A DNA stretch of 64,000 nt, taken from contig JBAXRT010000001.1 in the NCBI GenBank assembly GCA_037131065.1, positions 22,385 through 86,384 on the forward strand, given 5' to 3'. The notes under the pieces are model-generated. The model had not been told where the DNA came from. It ran no database searches and saw only the letters and a program-made list of their open reading frames with translations. A program made the position numbers and the translations under genes. Source of the stretch: JBAXRT01 sp037131065 (GTDB taxonomy: Bacteria > Bacteroidota > Bacteroidia > Bacteroidales > FEN-979). Below, piece by piece: positions 1-8,222 of this stretch. Position 1 is the first letter of the stretch; every line of letters starts with the position of its first letter.

Positions 1-1115
1 TTGAAGAAAATGTTGGTAAAGGCACCGACCTCCTTCACGGTATAATCACGGGCAAAGAAGGTAAGGGTCAGCCCGTTCTGGTGAAACGACATCCAGAAGA
101 AAATAACAACCACGAAAACCATGATGAGGGAGGTCACCCTCGGCCGCTCCTCCTTCGTGGAGACCTGTAACATGATGGCGATAAAGCCGATAAAGAGCCC
201 CACTGCGGCTCCCAGGGCTGCGGCATCTTTCACAGTATTCCTGAGCAGGAAATAAAAAATCACTGAGGTGGTGATCATCAATCCGCCACCCAGAAGGAAA
301 CTGGCGATATTGGTGTTAGCTTTTGGTTTATCTGAAGCTGCATTTTTTATCTTCTCAACACTGGGAAGCAATTTATTAAATATGATGTATACAAGCAAGG
401 AAACCACCATGGCACCGGCGGCGATCCCGAAGGCGTAGTTGTATCCTCTTGAGAAGGCATCGAGATAGTGCTGGGCGAAACCGGTCAGATCTGCAACGCT
501 GGTTCCACTTACTTTATCTGCCAGTTCCTGGAACTTGGAAACGTCCTGCAACGTTCCCTTCTGATATGCATGACACATGGCAGGAAGACTTCCGTCGTGA
601 AGGAATCCCTGGGTCTTCAGGAACCAGTTCCTGATCCCGGTGGCAACGAACGGAGCAAAAAAGGCGCCGATGTTGATCCCCATGTAAAAGATCATGAAGG
701 CTGAGTCGCGGACTTTTGAATATTTCGGATCATCATAAAGCTGTCCGACGACCGCCTGCAAATTGCCTTTGAACAGCCCGTTCCCGAAAGCAATGGTGAA
801 TAAGCCGATCAGGGTGATCGCCAGTGGGTTGCCCGGGAGGGCCATGATCACGTACCCGGCAAACATAACGATGATGCCTGCAAGAATAACGGTCTTGTAC
901 TTTCGTGAAGTATCAGCCAAAAGCCCGCCAACCAGGGCAAGGGCATAGATGCCAAAATAGAACCAGCTGTAGTAATTGCCTGCGTCTTCTTCTGAGAGAC
1001 CATACCTGGCCTGGAGAAAAAGGACCAGGATTGCCATCATGGTGTAGAATCCGAAGCGTTCACCCATATTCGAGAAAAACGCCACGAAAAGTCCTTTGGG
1101 ATGTCCTTTGAACAT
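1..1115 (-). CDS. POT-family proton-coupled peptide transporter, C-terminus cut by window edge
   Basis: Inner-membrane symporter of the POT/PTR2 (major facilitator) family, which imports di- and tripeptides with protons. The frame starts at ATG 1115 and runs off the left edge after about 371 codons, so the last helices are missing. Seen: an N-terminal MGERFGFY segment matching the family ERFxYY motif, FYMGINIGAFFAP matching the PTR2 signature, a run of hydrophobic helices, and FFWMSFHQNGLTL matching the family FWxxFxQxG helix-7 motif. It is transcribed away from the ECF sigma gene and has its own promoter-like sequence about 50 bases upstream. The family is clear; the exact peptide range cannot be read from sequence. 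Confidence 0.9.
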   Translation of the reverse strand, partial: MFKGHPKGLFVAFFSNMGERFGFYTMMAILVLFLQARYGLSEEDAGNYYSWFYFGIYALALVGGLLADTSRKYKTVILAGIIVMFAGYVIMALPGNPLAITLIGLFTIAFGNGLFKGNLQAVVGQLYDDPKYSKVRDSAFMIFYMGINIGAFFAPFVATGIRNWFLKTQGFLHDGSLPAMCHAYQKGTLQDVSKFQELADKVSGTSVADLTGFAQHYLDAFSRGYNYAFGIAAGAMVVSLLVYIIFNKLLPSVEKIKNAASDKPKANTNIASFLLGGGLMITTSVIFYFLLRNTVKDAAALGAAVGLFIGFIAIMLQVSTKEERPRVTSLIMVFVVVIFFWMSFHQNGLTLTFFARDYTVKEVGAFTNIFF

Positions 1116-1165
1116 AATTGTCTTGATTTAGTGAATACTCATTATTCTGAGAGGGAAGTAAATTG

Positions 1166-1195
1166 CAAAAATAATCAAATTTGCATATGATCAAA
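1166..1195 (-). promoter_or_regulatory. Bacteroidota-type promoter of the POT transporter gene
   Basis: On the minus strand a -33 TTTG (1195-1192) is followed after 18 bases by an exact -7 box TATTTTTG (1173-1166), fitting the TTTG / TAnnTTTG consensus. It predicts a leader of roughly 45 bases before ATG 1115. Confidence 0.55.
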
Positions 1196-1240
1196 ATCCC
1201 GAGATCGTAAATCGTCTAATTCGTAAATGAATAGACGATG
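1194..1240. repeat. degenerate heptamer-like repeat with small inverted repeat
   Basis: Between the divergent transporter and sigma genes, loose copies of AAATCCC, AAATCGT and TTCGTAAAT follow one another, and CGTCTAaTTC (from 1215) pairs with GAATAGACG ending near 1239. The phrases resemble the heptamer tracts at 1990-2075 and 16358-16415. The rest of the 160-base gap shows only the transporter promoter. Confidence 0.45.
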
Positions 1241-1275
1241 TAATAAATATAGAATTTGAACGTCTAACTCTCCGT

Positions 1276-1791
1276 ATGAACCTCCAGGATTTTCAGAAAA
1301 CGGTCTACCCTTTGAAAGATAAACTCTTCCGCTTTTCGAAACGATTGCTTGAGCGGACCGAAGAGGCGGAAGATATTGTCCAGGAGGTCTTCATCAGGTT
1401 ATGGAACCGGCGTGAAAAACTGGATGAATACAGGAGCGTGGAGGCACTTGCGATGATAACAGCAAAAAACCTCTGCCTCGATAAACTGAGGACTCGGCGG
1501 TTTGCTTTAGAGAGCCTGGATGATAAGAAGAGTTATATCGACCGGATACCGGGGGAGACCAGGGCTGACCATTCAGACCTCATCCATGGGATACACCAGG
1601 CCATCCGCCAGCTTCCCGAACTGCAGCAGATGGTCATCCACCTTCGCGATATCGAGGAGTATGAGTTTGATCAGATCGCCGAGATGCTGGAGATGAATGA
1701 AAATGCAGTGAGGGTAAACTTGTCGAGGGCCAGGAAAAGGGTCCGTGAAATATTGACTAACGCCAAAGTATATGAATACCAGAGAAATTGA
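1276..1791 (+). CDS. ECF-type RNA polymerase sigma factor
   Basis: A 171-residue sigma-70-family ECF factor that would direct RNA polymerase to a small regulon. Region 2 covers about residues 10-75, with the core-binding stretch EEAEDIVQEVFIRLWNRR; region 4 is a helix-turn-helix at about 113-160 (LPELQQMV, then IAEMLEMNENAVRVNLSRAR). Length is normal for ECF factors. Its last 20 bases overlap the next gene, a membrane protein, which is the usual sigma/anti-sigma arrangement and implies coupled translation. No convincing TAnnTTTG box was found just upstream; autoregulation through its own promoter type is possible but not shown. The regulon is unknown. Confidence 0.92.
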   Translation: MNLQDFQKTVYPLKDKLFRFSKRLLERTEEAEDIVQEVFIRLWNRREKLDEYRSVEALAMITAKNLCLDKLRTRRFALESLDDKKSYIDRIPGETRADHSDLIHGIHQAIRQLPELQQMVIHLRDIEEYEFDQIAEMLEMNENAVRVNLSRARKRVREILTNAKVYEYQRN

Positions 1792-2368
1792 GAAACTGCT
1801 TGAAAGGTACGAGGAAGGACTGACCTCCATCCCCGAGGAAAAGCTGCTGAAGGAGTTCTTCAGTGGAAGCGATGTGCCTGAGCACCTCCGTCCCTACGCC
1901 TCCTTATTCAACTATTTCGACCAGTCAAAATCCGAAACGATTACCAATCCTGATTTCGATGTTAAAACGGACCATCTTCTTTCACACCCAAATCTAAAAT
2001 CTGAAATCGTAAATCGTAAATCCATCCGTCACTCGTCACTCGTCATTCGTCATTCGTCACTCGTCACTCGTCACTATGCCTTGGGTATTGCCGCCTCTGT
2101 TCTTCTAATTGTCGGACTCTTCTTTACTTTCCGCCAGGACATTTTCAGAAAGAAAAACACGGTGACCTATACCGAACAGCAGGAACAGGCTTATGCCGAG
2201 GTCCAAAAGGCGCTTTATACGGTTTCTGCCAACTTAAACATTGGACTTGACCAGTTCCGGCGCCTCGAGCCGATCGGGAAAGCCGTTGACCAGGTACAAA
2301 AAATTTCAAAGTTCTATCAATACCAGCCCATCATTATTAACCCGGACACCCCCACAGTACGTCCATAA
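1772..2368 (+). CDS. Probable membrane anti-sigma partner with a heptamer repeat inside the coding sequence
   Basis: A 198-residue protein overlapping the ECF sigma gene by 20 bases, so a probable membrane-bound regulator of it (inference from position and topology). Seen: a charged N-terminal cytoplasmic region (1-70) starting MNTREIEKLLERYEEG, as in many Bacteroidota sigma partners, one helix at about 102-120 (ALGIAASVLLIVGLFF), then about 75 residues outside. Residues 74-101 are encoded almost entirely by tandem heptamers (1990-2075) and read as repeating RHSSLV. That linker is unlikely to be selected for its sequence. Because the unit is 7 bases, gain or loss of one copy would shift frame before the membrane helix. 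There is no recognisable zinc motif of the ZAS class. Confidence 0.7.
   Translation: MNTREIEKLLERYEEGLTSIPEEKLLKEFFSGSDVPEHLRPYASLFNYFDQSKSETITNPDFDVKTDHLLSHPNLKSEIVNRKSIRHSSLVIRHSSLVTRHYALGIAASVLLIVGLFFTFRQDIFRKKNTVTYTEQQEQAYAEVQKALYTVSANLNIGLDQFRRLEPIGKAVDQVQKISKFYQYQPIIINPDTPTVRP
1990..2075 (+). repeat. compound heptamer tract, (AAATCNN)5 - 2 bases - (CGTCAYT)7, inside a gene
   Basis: Five tandem AAATCNN units (1990-2024), a TC spacer, then seven perfect-phase CGTCACT/CGTCATT units (2027-2075). The tract lies in the sigma-partner coding region and keeps frame at the present copy number. The same compound order recurs at 16358-16415. Confidence 0.9.
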
Positions 2369-2381
2369 AATCCAACCAATC

Positions 2382-2939
2382 ATGAAAAAGTCAGTTTTAA
2401 ATTTTGCTATTATCGCATTCCTCTTCATCTCTTCTTTGGCGAATGCTCAAAGCCCGATCGATAAGGTTTTTGATAAATATGTCGGTCAGGATGGTTTTAC
2501 TACGGTAAATATCTCCAAAGAGATGTTCCAGATGCTTCAACAAATGGCTGCAGGTTCAGCAAACGATTCCAGTGCAAGGGAGCTTAAGGCTATCGCTGAC
2601 CAGCTCACCGGTCTGAAGGTCCTCAGTTTCAGCTTCGATTCAGCCAACGTTGTTAAAGCCGTTGCAGTATATAATGAATTTGCGGGCGTTTTCCCTGCCG
2701 GCACATACAAGGATCTGATGACGATCAACGAGGGCAGGGAGTATGTCAAGTTTATGACCAAACAGGAACCTTCAGGTAAAGTAACAGAAATGGTTATGCT
2801 TGCAAAAGATAAGCACGAAGTGACTGTTCTTAGCCTGACCGGCAACATCGACCTTGCCAATCTTTCGAAACTCTCCAAAGGAATGAATATTCATGGGATG
2901 GAGAACTTCCAGAAGATGAAACAGTCACATAAAAAATAG
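2382..2939 (+). CDS. DUF4252 secreted protein
   Basis: A 185-residue exported protein of the Bacteroidota DUF4252 type; molecular function unknown. The start at ATG 2382 is preferred because it begins a clean signal peptide (MKKSVLNF, hydrophobic core, cleavage near ANAQS). The mature part has the family look: DKVFDKYVGQDGFTTVNISKEMF near its start and a two-layer alpha/beta pattern without cysteines. It lies 13 bases after the sigma-partner gene. In Bacteroidota such proteins often sit next to ECF sigma cassettes, so it is probably a target or third member of this cassette (inference). A hairpin terminator follows directly. Confidence 0.75.
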   Translation: MKKSVLNFAIIAFLFISSLANAQSPIDKVFDKYVGQDGFTTVNISKEMFQMLQQMAAGSANDSSARELKAIADQLTGLKVLSFSFDSANVVKAVAVYNEFAGVFPAGTYKDLMTINEGREYVKFMTKQEPSGKVTEMVMLAKDKHEVTVLSLTGNIDLANLSKLSKGMNIHGMENFQKMKQSHKK

Positions 2940-2960
2940 ATTTTACGTTTTTGGTTAATC

Positions 2961-2992
2961 GGAGGGTACGATCAATTGTATCCTCCTTTTTT
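2961..2992 (+). terminator. Rho-independent terminator after the DUF4252 gene
   Basis: GGAGGGTAC pairs with GTATCCTCC across an 8-base loop and is followed by TTTTTT. The run of T serves the plus strand. It reaches the stop codon of the convergent gene at 2991. Confidence 0.75.
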
Positions 2993-5045
2993 ATAATCCG
3001 AGAAGGAGCTGTACCGACAGCTCATATTTTTTGTTTCCGGTAATCTCATCCAGTCCCGAACCCATCACATCCCGGTCGTGGTACTCTGTCATGGCACCCC
3101 TGATCCACCAGCTTAGATTCCGCGTGACCTTTCCGCTCACCAGAAGGCATATCCTGTAACCGTTCCCGAAAAAGGAGGGTACTGAATAACCAAGCAATAC
3201 TTCGGGTTCATAGGTATAGATCCGTTGTGAATATCCAGGGATATTGAAAAAGGCATATCTCAGTACGAAACTTGCGGGGAACCTCTCCGGCTTGAGGCTG
3301 ATATCCTGGTAAAAAAGATAACCTGAATGCCATCCTTCCGGACCACCCCTGGTCATATTTACCTCAAAACGGCTTCTCAGCAGGATGGCCGGAACAGGGT
3401 TCCAGGTTGCCATGAAACGAAGATTCTGCCTTCTGAATTCGCCCGTCTCAGGGATTACGGGAACATCACCAGGGGTGGAGATAGGTGATATGATATAAAA
3501 GAAACGAACCGAAAGAAGGAAGACCCGCGTGACCGGGCTCGTGGCCTGGATCCCGCATTCAAAACCATACGATGGACTGTTGATGCCATATTTCAGCCAT
3601 GGGAAGCGATAGATATCAGCATAAGTGGCAAGGGATAATTTTGAGTGCAGCCCTGCGCTGATATTAAAATATAGTCCCTGCTCATTGACATTCATGCTTT
3701 GCTGGCCGAACGAGTTAGAAAAAAGGTTCTGATAGCCGGGTTGGTAATTCCTTACAAGACAGGTGATCTTTACCCTTGGATCGGGATCGGTCACAAGACC
3801 CGCCAGCCAGGCGATCCCGCCGTTGGCACTCCGGCTGATCTCTCCGAAAAGATATACCTTCCTCAGTTTTATCTGGTAGTCCATGCCAAAATTCGCATTC
3901 TCCTTACCATAAAGGGAGAAGAGTTTATACGGTTCATCCTGACGGGCAAGCAACCCGGACCATCGCAGATAATATCCCGTCAGCCCAATCCTGAAGAAAT
4001 TTCCTGTAAAATTCACATTTCCCCCGGCGATCAGCTCGGATATGCTGTTCCTGTCCTCCAGTTCAGCCTCTGTCCGGTGCAGCCCGCTTGACTGCATGGA
4101 GCTCACTTCGACAGCTTCGCCGGTAACAGTGTCTGTAACTGTAATGTTGCCGTCGCGTCGGTGCCATGAGAAAAATCCCGTCACAGAGAAACGTTTGAAC
4201 TGGGCCGTGGCAGCGATCCCCCGCAGGTAGTTGCCTTCCGACATGCTCAGCGTCCCCTTTACGCTGCCAGCCGTAATGCTTCCAGGCGTAAAACCCGGCA
4301 TGGTTCCTCCCGAAAGCCCTGTTCCGAAAGTAAGCCCTTGTCCGAATCCGGCCCTGAAGTTGCCGATCACCAGGTTCTTCAGCCAACCGGTGTTGGTCAG
4401 GGAAATAAATCCCGAGTAAAAGTCCATCCCCATCGATTGAGCACCTCTAAAGAACTGCTCCCCCGGATCCTTTTCCCCGGCAAAACCAATCCGGAGCCGG
4501 TCGAAATAGGTGGCTGTATAACGGAAGTAGTATCGCTGAGGATAACCCGGGTAACCAACTGCCGGCTCCGAAGTCGCAGTGTCATGGATCACATACCCTT
4601 TACTCTTGGGAAAGATCTGCCCGTAGCGGAGCAACAGGTCATGCCGTGTAAGTTTCACGAGGTTCTTCGGTGTGATGGGAGGCGTTTTTGGTAAAGGTTT
4701 AATTATGATGTAAGGACCAATTGACCGGAGGAAGGTCGAATCAAATCCTGGGATGGCGGCCAGTTCATTCACCGACAGAATCTCGCCGTAATTTTTCCTG
4801 TAATCAAGGAAAAACCGCACTTTACGTTCGTCAAATCCCGGGATCTTTTTTAACTCCTCCGGATCTGCCAGGTTCAGGTTCACAGGGTTTGTTTCCCCCA
4901 GTCCGGCATCTTCCAGGATTTCGGAAACGTCAGTGATCTGTTCATCTCTCTCCAGCATCTTTTCGATCACATCTTCCACCTGCGATTGTGCGAAGAGGGG
5001 CAGGAGATGAATTAACAATCCGGTCAGAAATAAAATCCACCTCAT
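2991..5045 (-). CDS. Helix-hairpin-helix protein with probable outer-membrane barrel
   Basis: A 684-residue exported protein. Residues 1-20 are a signal peptide ending LFAQ. Two ComEA-like helix-hairpin-helix units follow: about 57-87 (NLNLADPEELKKIPGF) and 91-113 (NELAAIPGFDSTFLRSIGPY). From about residue 150 to the end the sequence is rich in alternating aromatic/polar strands ending LSVQLLLGL, as expected for a large outer-membrane beta-barrel. ComEA-type HhH domains bind DNA non-specifically, but here they may be structural. Its start overlaps the preceding barrel gene by 4 bases, so the two are probably co-translated. The function is not established; a role in DNA uptake or polymer transport would be inference only. 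Confidence 0.75.
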   Translation of the reverse strand: MRWILFLTGLLIHLLPLFAQSQVEDVIEKMLERDEQITDVSEILEDAGLGETNPVNLNLADPEELKKIPGFDERKVRFFLDYRKNYGEILSVNELAAIPGFDSTFLRSIGPYIIIKPLPKTPPITPKNLVKLTRHDLLLRYGQIFPKSKGYVIHDTATSEPAVGYPGYPQRYYFRYTATYFDRLRIGFAGEKDPGEQFFRGAQSMGMDFYSGFISLTNTGWLKNLVIGNFRAGFGQGLTFGTGLSGGTMPGFTPGSITAGSVKGTLSMSEGNYLRGIAATAQFKRFSVTGFFSWHRRDGNITVTDTVTGEAVEVSSMQSSGLHRTEAELEDRNSISELIAGGNVNFTGNFFRIGLTGYYLRWSGLLARQDEPYKLFSLYGKENANFGMDYQIKLRKVYLFGEISRSANGGIAWLAGLVTDPDPRVKITCLVRNYQPGYQNLFSNSFGQQSMNVNEQGLYFNISAGLHSKLSLATYADIYRFPWLKYGINSPSYGFECGIQATSPVTRVFLLSVRFFYIISPISTPGDVPVIPETGEFRRQNLRFMATWNPVPAILLRSRFEVNMTRGGPEGWHSGYLFYQDISLKPERFPASFVLRYAFFNIPGYSQRIYTYEPEVLLGYSVPSFFGNGYRICLLVSGKVTRNLSWWIRGAMTEYHDRDVMGSGLDEITGNKKYELSVQLLLGL

Positions 5046-5872
5046 TTCCGGCTGGTTTTGCCAAAATAGTAAGCGAGCGAGAGGGCGGGAGTGAAGCCCA
5101 GGACGGGCTGGTAACCACTGGAGAGATCAAGTTCCAGTCGTCCGAAGATCAGGCCGAATCCGAAAGTAAAGGTGGTGGGATTGGTGGCGATGCCGATCCT
5201 CGCTGCAACGGGGGTGCAGAACCTGTATTCGGCTCCGGCTTTGAACACCGGTCTGTTGACCAGGTCTTTCTCCAGTTCGATGAGCGCGAGAAAAGTAGTG
5301 GAGAAGGTATAGGAAAGTCCGAACCGGATTAGTGTGGGCAGGTACTCCCTGGGATTTGTCGTTAACAAGATCGGAACGGGATTGATCACCTGTAACCCAA
5401 CGCTAAGACTGCGGGTTGCTTTGTAAAAAAGACCCACTTCAAACGAGACCAGGTTTTTGGTTCCATACCCTTCACCCACCTGGATCCTCAGGTAGTCAAG
5501 CTGAACGGCCGCTGCAAACGATTTTCCGAACTTCCTTGAAAAACTGATCCCGGCTTTGATCTCGCTGAAGCTGCCTGAGCCGAAATGGCTGGCGATAATT
5601 CCGATGTTCCCCGGTCTGAGCGGGATCGTTACTCCAATGATTTTGTACGAGAGTTCTTTGATCAGGTAGCGGTTCTCCACGCTGATCCCGGATCCGAAGT
5701 TTGTGGCAAAGCCATTGGCCGCCTGGTTGTTGTAAACCGACCAGAAATCAGTGATGCCGACGCAGGCCCTCCCCATGGACAACGATCTGCCCCCGGCAGG
5801 GAAGAACTCCCCGGCCGGTTTTGCCATCAAAGGAAGAACCAGGGGAATCAACAATAAAAAACATCTTCGCAT
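5042..5872 (-). CDS. PorV/PorQ-like outer-membrane barrel protein
   Basis: A 276-residue exported protein with signal peptide (MRRCFLLLIPLVLPLMAKPA) and a strand-rich body beginning GGRSLSMGRACVGITDFWSVYNN, a pattern typical of Bacteroidota FadL/PorV/PorQ-type barrels (small G-A-x-A-x-x-D/N lead-in followed by alternating strands). It ends in an aromatic strand, LSLAYYFGK. The stop overlaps the start of the helix-hairpin-helix gene (5042-5045), so they likely form a two-gene operon and may assemble together at the outer membrane. It is not a clear PorV, PorP or PorQ ortholog, and no other type IX secretion core gene is nearby. Confidence 0.6.
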   Translation of the reverse strand: MRRCFLLLIPLVLPLMAKPAGEFFPAGGRSLSMGRACVGITDFWSVYNNQAANGFATNFGSGISVENRYLIKELSYKIIGVTIPLRPGNIGIIASHFGSGSFSEIKAGISFSRKFGKSFAAAVQLDYLRIQVGEGYGTKNLVSFEVGLFYKATRSLSVGLQVINPVPILLTTNPREYLPTLIRFGLSYTFSTTFLALIELEKDLVNRPVFKAGAEYRFCTPVAARIGIATNPTTFTFGFGLIFGRLELDLSSGYQPVLGFTPALSLAYYFGKTSRK

Positions 5873-5944
5873 ATGCTTTTTATTGCTTAATCCGTTTTAT
5901 GGGGAAAAGGTGATACTTGAATCTTAAGTAGTTTTTGTTTTTTG

Positions 5945-5952
5945 TATTTTTG
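5945..5952 (+). promoter_or_regulatory. -7 box upstream of the DUF2461 gene
   Basis: Exact TATTTTTG, 16 bases before ATG 5969. No -33 element at correct spacing was found, so this is a partial match only. Confidence 0.35.
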
Positions 5953-5968
5953 ATAAAAACCAAATCAT

Positions 5969-6631
5969 ATGATCACAACTGTCCTGCCATTCCTTGACGA
6001 CCTGGTGAAGAACAACAACAGGGAATGGTTTCAGAAAAATAAACCACGCTACGAACAGGCAAAAAAGGATTTCGAATCGTTCCTTGGACTTGTCATCCCG
6101 GCCGTGGCGAAGCTCGATCCCAGTGTAAAGTTCATTGAACCGAAAGATTGCCTCTTCAGGATCTACCGCGACGTCCGCTTTTCAAAGGATAAGTCTCCCT
6201 ACAAGACCAATTTCGGTGCTTTCATTGCCAAGGGCGGTCATAAAAGTCACGGACCGGGGTATTATATCCATCTGCAACCCGGCGGAGGATCTTTTCTTGC
6301 CGGCGGGATTTATATGCCTGAACCGGATATGATGAAAAAAATCAGGCAGGAGATCTATTACAATGTCGATGAACTAAAATCGATCCTGAAGGCAAAGGCG
6401 TTTAAAAAATATTTTGACGGGATCGATGACTGGGATAAACAGAAACTGCCTCCGCGGGAATTTCCGAAGGATTTTCCCGACATTGACCTTTTGAAGAACC
6501 GAAGCTTCACGGTCTCATCACCAATGACCGACAAGATGATCATGAGCGCCAAACTGTTCGACAATGTCCTGTCTGCCTTCAAAGCCATACAGCAATACAA
6601 CTCATTCCTGAAAAGGGCAGTGGAAGGGTAG
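5969..6631 (+). CDS. DUF2461 family protein
   Basis: A 220-residue cytoplasmic protein of the DUF2461 / TIGR02453 family, found widely in bacteria and fungi, function unknown. Recognised from LVKNNNREWFQKNKPRYEQAK at the N-terminus, the central LFRIYRDVRFSKDKSPYKTN and the GPGYYIHLQPGGGSFLAGG strand, all hallmark blocks of the family. Length is typical. It stands alone on the plus strand between two minus-strand operons and is followed by a repeat-filled gap. Confidence 0.85.
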   Translation: MITTVLPFLDDLVKNNNREWFQKNKPRYEQAKKDFESFLGLVIPAVAKLDPSVKFIEPKDCLFRIYRDVRFSKDKSPYKTNFGAFIAKGGHKSHGPGYYIHLQPGGGSFLAGGIYMPEPDMMKKIRQEIYYNVDELKSILKAKAFKKYFDGIDDWDKQKLPPREFPKDFPDIDLLKNRSFTVSSPMTDKMIMSAKLFDNVLSAFKAIQQYNSFLKRAVEG

Positions 6632-6640
6632 ATTTAATTT

Positions 6641-6710
6641 CGTGATGGTCGAGATGTCCGTGATGGTCGATACGAACATTTCGAACATCTCGATCGTGAC
6701 GATCATTACG
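6641..6710. repeat. 18-base direct repeat with inverted copy in a convergent gap
   Basis: CGTGATGGTCGAGATGTC (6641-6658) is followed by a second partial copy from 6659, then by a partly inverted copy ending GATCATTACG (about 6683-6710). It fills the gap between the convergent DUF2461 and psd genes. There is no T-run of terminator type. Confidence 0.55.
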
Positions 6711-6713
6711 CCT

Positions 6714-7370
6714 TCAGAATCTCCCGATCACGGTCTGTTTCCCTATGACCTTCTGGTTCAGGGTGACTTCGAGTTTGGTGCCGACTGGTAGAAGGAGGTC
6801 AACGCGGGAACCGAATTTGATGAAACCGAGCTCTTCGCCCTGGGTGACGGGTTCCCCGACTTTCGGATAACATTTAATGCGGCGGGCAACTGCGCCGGCA
6901 ATCTGGCGGATCAGCACCGTTTGCTTGTTTGGCGTCTGGATCACCGTAGTGGCCCTCTCGTTTTCAAGTGATGCTTTCGGGTTGAATGCCACCATGTGCT
7001 TCCCGGGATGATAGTAGTAGTACTTGATCTCGCCATGGACCGGGAACCAGTTCACATGAACGTTCGTGGCTGACATAAAGATCGAGACCTGGATGCGTTC
7101 ATCCTTGAAGTATTCCGGTTCGATCGTTTTTTCAATCACCACGATCTTGCCGTCGGCCGGACACAGGATGACATTCTCCCCGCCGTTCGTCTCGCGGTGG
7201 GGCGACCGGAAAAACCGGATGATCATGATGAAAAACCAGATCGCCAGGGTATAAAGGGTGTAATGGATCCAGGAATGTTCAGGAAAGATATGGTTGAAGC
7301 CAAGGAGTAAGGCTGCTTCGAAGAGGAAAACGATGATAATGGTCTTAAATCCTTCCCGGTGTATGGTCAT
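6714..7370 (-). CDS. psd: Phosphatidylserine decarboxylase family proenzyme (short type)
   Basis: Makes phosphatidylethanolamine from phosphatidylserine using a pyruvoyl group formed by self-cleavage. At 218 residues this is the short, archaeal-type form common in Bacteroidota. Two N-terminal membrane helices (about 10-27 and 38-53) precede the catalytic domain, which contains PADGKIVVIE, a conserved HVNWFPVHGEI strand and the cleavage site FGSR with G187-S188, where S188 would become the pyruvoyl residue. It lies 6 bases after cdsA, so the two phospholipid steps (CDP-diacylglycerol synthesis and phosphatidylserine decarboxylation) are co-transcribed. A phosphatidylserine synthase gene is not in the window. 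Confidence 0.9.
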   Translation of the reverse strand: MTIHREGFKTIIIVFLFEAALLLGFNHIFPEHSWIHYTLYTLAIWFFIMIIRFFRSPHRETNGGENVILCPADGKIVVIEKTIEPEYFKDERIQVSIFMSATNVHVNWFPVHGEIKYYYYHPGKHMVAFNPKASLENERATTVIQTPNKQTVLIRQIAGAVARRIKCYPKVGEPVTQGEELGFIKFGSRVDLLLPVGTKLEVTLNQKVIGKQTVIGRF

Positions 7371-7376
7371 CCTGTT

Positions 7377-8222
7377 TCAGATTGCGTTGCGCAAAAATAA
7401 ATATAAAAATACAAACGGTGCAGAAATTAAAATGGTGTCGAACCGGTCGAGGATCCCCCCGTGTCCGGGCAGAATCGTGCCGGAATCCTTGATGTTGAGG
7501 CTTCTCTTGAACAACGATTCGACAAGGTCGCCCAGCGTCCCGAAAACCAGCACCAGGATTGTAATGGCGAACCAGTCGGCCATTTGTACCTCCGGGACCA
7601 GGAAGGAGAAGCCCAGGGCGGTAAGCAGCGCTACGACGGCGCCGGCAATGGTCCCTTCCCAAGTCTTTTTCGGGGATATCCGTTCAAAGAGCTTATGCTT
7701 CCCGTATTGCTTTCCGTAAAGGTAAGCTCCGGTATCGTAAAACCAGGTCAGAATGAAATAACCGGTGAGGATAGCCGGAAAACCAAGGAAATGAACCTTA
7801 TCCGGCCCGTTCATCAGGTTCAGCAGCGAAAAAGGCAGTGCGATATAAAGGATTCCCAGGTTGGTCATCGCAACATTTACCAGCGGGGTGCTTTTTTTTC
7901 GGTAGATTTCAAAAATAAAAGTGAGGAAAAACAGGGGCAACGGAAAGATGAATGGAAGCAGGTTGATCCAGCCACGTGAAAAAGTGAAACTGACAAAATG
8001 AATCCAGACAATGCAAAGGTACAGGAGCGCTCCGGCGATGGTCCCGTAATACCGCTGGGGAGAGCAGCTTTCGGAAGAGATAAGCTGGTAGAATTCCCAT
8101 AATCCGGCTACCGTGATCACAAAAAATATTCCTGCAACAAGCCCGTCATTCAGGTACAATGCAGCAAAGAGAATAAATACCATGGATAGACCGGTAATGG
8201 TCCTTGCCCAGAAATTATTCAT
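7377..8222 (-). CDS. cdsA: Phosphatidate cytidylyltransferase
   Basis: Integral membrane enzyme that turns phosphatidate and CTP into CDP-diacylglycerol, the precursor of bacterial phospholipids. At 281 residues with about eight hydrophobic helices it matches the family. The C-terminal signature is present at about 236-262: SLFKRSLNIKDSGTI followed by LPGHGGILDRFD, with the conserved K-D and the D-R-F-D metal/substrate residues. It overlaps the DUF2007 gene by 8 bases upstream and is 6 bases from psd downstream, forming the distal part of the rsfS-ftsH operon. Confidence 0.95.
   Translation of the reverse strand: MNNFWARTITGLSMVFILFAALYLNDGLVAGIFFVITVAGLWEFYQLISSESCSPQRYYGTIAGALLYLCIVWIHFVSFTFSRGWINLLPFIFPLPLFFLTFIFEIYRKKSTPLVNVAMTNLGILYIALPFSLLNLMNGPDKVHFLGFPAILTGYFILTWFYDTGAYLYGKQYGKHKLFERISPKKTWEGTIAGAVVALLTALGFSFLVPEVQMADWFAITILVLVFGTLGDLVESLFKRSLNIKDSGTILPGHGGILDRFDTILISAPFVFLYLFLRNAI

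Noticed and set aside
1990..2075. CRISPR-like array
   Set aside because: Units are 7 bases in tandem without spacers.
3699..4694. Open frames antisense to the helix-hairpin-helix gene
   Set aside because: The minus-strand frame has a signal peptide and conserved HhH units; the antisense frames have neither.
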